Source of the DNA: an uncultured Flavobacteriaceae bacterium
Lineage (GTDB): Bacteria; Bacteroidota; Bacteroidia; Flavobacteriales; Flavobacteriaceae
Direction: 5' to 3'
NCBI GenBank assembly: GCA_947502635.1
Contig: CANNAN010000004.1
Span: 186,001-250,000, forward strand
DNA length: 64,000 bases
Part shown: in pieces, positions 61,762 to 64,000 of the stretch
Position numbering within the stretch: the stretch's first letter is position 1
How the letters are laid out: every line of letters starts with the position of its first letter
Notes under the pieces: model-generated
What the model saw: the letters and a program-made list of their open reading frames with translations, nothing else
Databases searched by the model: none
What the model was told of the DNA's origin: nothing
Translations under genes and position numbers: made by a program

Positions 61762-64000
61762 ATGAATAAGAATTTATTTTATCATTTTATTCTGCTATTT
61801 TCTCTCGTATCTTATTCTCAAGAATATAGATTAAACGGGTATGTTAAAGATGGTGCTAATACCCCAATAGCATATGCGAATGTTTTAATCACCAGTATTG
61901 GAGATTCTGAAACAGCGAATGGTACTTCTACAGATGAAAAGGGCTATTTTATTTTAGAAAACCTTAAAGCTGGCAATTATATACTTAAAGTTAGTTTTCT
62001 TGGTTTTAAAGCATATTCTAAGAGGATTGAACTTGATAGGAATATCAATGTTGAGACCATTATAATTAAAGAAAATATGGAAACACTTGATGGTGTAACC
62101 GTAATTGCAAAAAGACCAACTATTGAGCGTATGGTAGATCGTTTGGTTTTTAATGTTGAAAATTCGACACTTTCAAATAATAATATTTTAGATGTTTTAA
62201 AGCATACGCCAGGTGTTTTAGTTCATGATGGTGCTATAACAATAAAACAATCCACACCTACGGTGTATATAAACGACAGGAGGGTACATTTATCAATTAA
62301 TGAAGTCCAGCAACTTTTAGAAGGTACTTCTGCTAGTAATGTGAAATCCATTGAAGTCATTACAAACCCACCTGCTAAGTATGAAGCAGAAGGAGGTGCG
62401 GTGCTTAATATCGTCACCAGTAAAAATATTATTGCAGGCTATCATGGAAGTCTTTTTGGAAATTATAAGCAAGGTTCAGAATTTCCAAAATATTCGTTTG
62501 GAACGAGTCATTTCTTTAAAACAAAAAAACTCAGTACCTATCTTAATTATAATGTAAGTCCAAGGAAAGATTTTAGGAACAATAATGAATCTATAAATTT
62601 TGTAGATGATAATGGGCAAAATACTTCAAGTTGGGAAACAGATTATCGAAGAACACGAAATAACTCAAATCATAATATAAATTCTAATATTGATTACGAG
62701 TTAGACAAGAATAATGATATTGGATTTTCTACGAATATGCTAATTTCTCCTAGAAATAATACAAAAACTGATGTGAATTCTGTTACTGAAGTTTTTGGAA
62801 ATACAATGAGCTTAGATTCCACATTTATTACAGAAAATAAGTTAAGAGATGAAACCTATAATTTTGCTTTAACATTAGATTATACTCATAGATTCAAGAA
62901 AATAGGAGAAAAATTCTCTATAAGTATACATCATACCAATTATGATTTTTCTAGTTTTCAAAATGTAGATACAGACTATCGTTTTCCTGACAATACACTT
63001 ATAAGAAGTAATAGGTTTCAAACATTTTCAAGCCAAATCATAAAACTATATACTGGACAGGTAGATTATGAATTACCAATAAGTAATGCTGAACAGTTTG
63101 AGATAGGAATAAAAATTTCTGACATTAATTCTAAGAGTATTTTAAATCAATTTGTTTTTGTAAATGATATAAAAGAAGATGATTTACAAAATTCTGATAC
63201 TTTTTTATACGACGAAATTAATTATGCAGCCTATGCAAGCTATTCCAAAGATTGGAAGCATTGGAGTTTAAAATCTGGCTTAAGAGGCGAATATACAGAT
63301 ATAAAAGGGAATTCATTATTAACGAATCAAAATACTAATAATAGCTATCTAAAATTGTTTCCATCATTTTATTTACTGCATAAATTTAATGATAATAATG
63401 AATTATATTTTAACTACAACAGGCGTATTCATCGACCTAGATATAGTCAATTAAATCCTTTTAAATATTTTTTAAATGATAATGCATATGCTTCAGGAGA
63501 TCCAAATTTACAACCACAGATAGATGATGTTTTAACATTAGGATATACACTAAAAAACACTTATACACTTGAGTTTTATTATCGTAATGAAAACAATCCA
63601 ACCTTAGAAATAACATTTCAAGACAATAATAATAACATCTTAAAATATATAAATACCAATATTGATAAGAGTATTTCTTATGGATTAGATTTTACAACAT
63701 ACACTAAAGTGTTAAATGACTGGAACTTATACGTACTATCATCTTTATTCTATTATGAAAATCAGTTTTTTGCCTTGGAAAGTAATAATAAAATAGAAAC
63801 TAATGACAAATGGTCTTTATACGGTCAAGTCGTTAACTATTTTTATTTTTTAAAAGATAAGAGCTTAACTTTTGACCTTTCTTATATATATATATCTACC
63901 ATAGCGGATGGGCCTTCAATAATAGGTAATAGGTCTGGATTAGATATTAATTTGAGAAAAACATTTTGGAGCAATAGAGCATCATTAAGTATTGGTATCG
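61762..64000 (+). CDS. Outer-membrane beta-barrel protein with CarboxypepD_reg-like domain (partial at the right edge)
   Basis: Read by hand from the ATG at 61762; open to the window end (746 codons). The signal peptide is MNKNLFYHFILLFSLVSYSQ. An Ig-like carboxypeptidase-regulatory domain follows (LNGYVKDGANTPIAYANVLI, GYFILENLKAGNYILKVSFLGFKAYSK). A plug-like region comes next (LDVLKHTPGVLVHDGAITI, IEVITNPPAKYEAEGGAVLNIV). The rest is a barrel rich in aromatic strand ends. This is the TonB-receptor-like 'outer membrane beta-barrel family' of Bacteroidetes. No TonB box seen. Its relation to the capsule genes is unclear. Confidence 0.88.
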   Translation, partial: MNKNLFYHFILLFSLVSYSQEYRLNGYVKDGANTPIAYANVLITSIGDSETANGTSTDEKGYFILENLKAGNYILKVSFLGFKAYSKRIELDRNINVETIIIKENMETLDGVTVIAKRPTIERMVDRLVFNVENSTLSNNNILDVLKHTPGVLVHDGAITIKQSTPTVYINDRRVHLSINEVQQLLEGTSASNVKSIEVITNPPAKYEAEGGAVLNIVTSKNIIAGYHGSLFGNYKQGSEFPKYSFGTSHFFKTKKLSTYLNYNVSPRKDFRNNNESINFVDDNGQNTSSWETDYRRTRNNSNHNINSNIDYELDKNNDIGFSTNMLISPRNNTKTDVNSVTEVFGNTMSLDSTFITENKLRDETYNFALTLDYTHRFKKIGEKFSISIHHTNYDFSSFQNVDTDYRFPDNTLIRSNRFQTFSSQIIKLYTGQVDYELPISNAEQFEIGIKISDINSKSILNQFVFVNDIKEDDLQNSDTFLYDEINYAAYASYSKDWKHWSLKSGLRGEYTDIKGNSLLTNQNTNNSYLKLFPSFYLLHKFNDNNELYFNYNRRIHRPRYSQLNPFKYFLNDNAYASGDPNLQPQIDDVLTLGYTLKNTYTLEFYYRNENNPTLEITFQDNNNNILKYINTNIDKSISYGLDFTTYTKVLNDWNLYVLSSLFYYENQFFALESNNKIETNDKWSLYGQVVNYFYFLKDKSLTFDLSYIYISTIADGPSIIGNRSGLDINLRKTFWSNRASLSIGI

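Noticed and set aside
1-64000. tRNA or rRNA genes, CRISPR arrays, IS elements or phage genes
   Set aside because: I found no cloverleaf-like or rRNA-like sequence, no spaced identical repeats of CRISPR form, and no transposase or integrase motif in any frame.

Overview
The window is an AT-rich (roughly 30% GC by eye) stretch of a Bacteroidetes chromosome, most likely a marine member of the Flavobacteriaceae. The evidence is the absence of Shine-Dalgarno sequences, several TAnnTTTG-type -7 elements, a Cys-X-Lys-Glu-Glu lipoprotein start, a Wza/Wzc/PHP-phosphatase export set, and flanking housekeeping genes typical of the group (aroB, proline dehydrogenase, alanine dehydrogenase, an outer-membrane beta-barrel protein). 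I cannot name the genus. I see no rRNA, tRNA, CRISPR, IS element or phage gene.

About 59 kb is one exopolysaccharide/capsule locus. On the right, 48723-55004 (+) carries a DegT aminotransferase, a membrane PglF/WbpM-type 4,6-dehydratase, a Wza-like export lipoprotein and a Wzc-like tyrosine autokinase. They converge on a CpsB-type phosphatase. A divergent minus-strand run starts at 48044 and makes UDP-GalNAcA-type precursors (4-epimerase, 6-dehydrogenase). It continues with the Wzx flippase, a QueC-like PP-loop protein, a pyruvyl transferase, five glycosyltransferases, an EpsG-like polymerase and many acylation genes, ending at a bidirectional terminator at 24320-24360. One plus-strand gene for a predicted surface beta-helix lipoprotein (22313-24292) divides this run from a second minus-strand run (21790 to beyond position 1). 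The second run carries more acylation genes, one glycosyltransferase, two PglC-like initiating transferases and two PglD-like acetyltransferases. With the DegT and PglF-like genes, these complete a plausible UDP-bacillosamine (di-N-acetyl-bacillosamine) route.

The striking feature is the density of acylation machinery. There are five MBOAT + SGNH gene pairs, and all five MBOATs end in FIYFQF. There are two adenylation-enzyme + carrier-protein pairs resembling DltA/DltC, one of them directly upstream of an MBOAT/SGNH pair so that the order mirrors a dlt operon. There are also two CapK/PaaK-like ligases, six tandem GNAT-fold (CelD/BcsL-like) paralogues, one further GNAT-like protein, and an FAD oxidoreductase fused to a FemAB-like domain. 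My inference is a single Wzx/Wzy-type polymer that is heavily decorated. GNAT-like enzymes would attach acyl or aminoacyl groups, perhaps from carrier proteins, to cytoplasmic amino sugars. The MBOAT/SGNH relays would acylate the polymer after export. The two adenylation enzymes differ at a position tied to D-Ala selectivity in DltA, so they may load different amino acids.

The right flank (55785-64000) holds aroB, proline dehydrogenase, a soluble CapD-like enzyme with a third sugar transferase, a small conserved hypothetical protein, alanine dehydrogenase and a truncated outer-membrane receptor-like protein.
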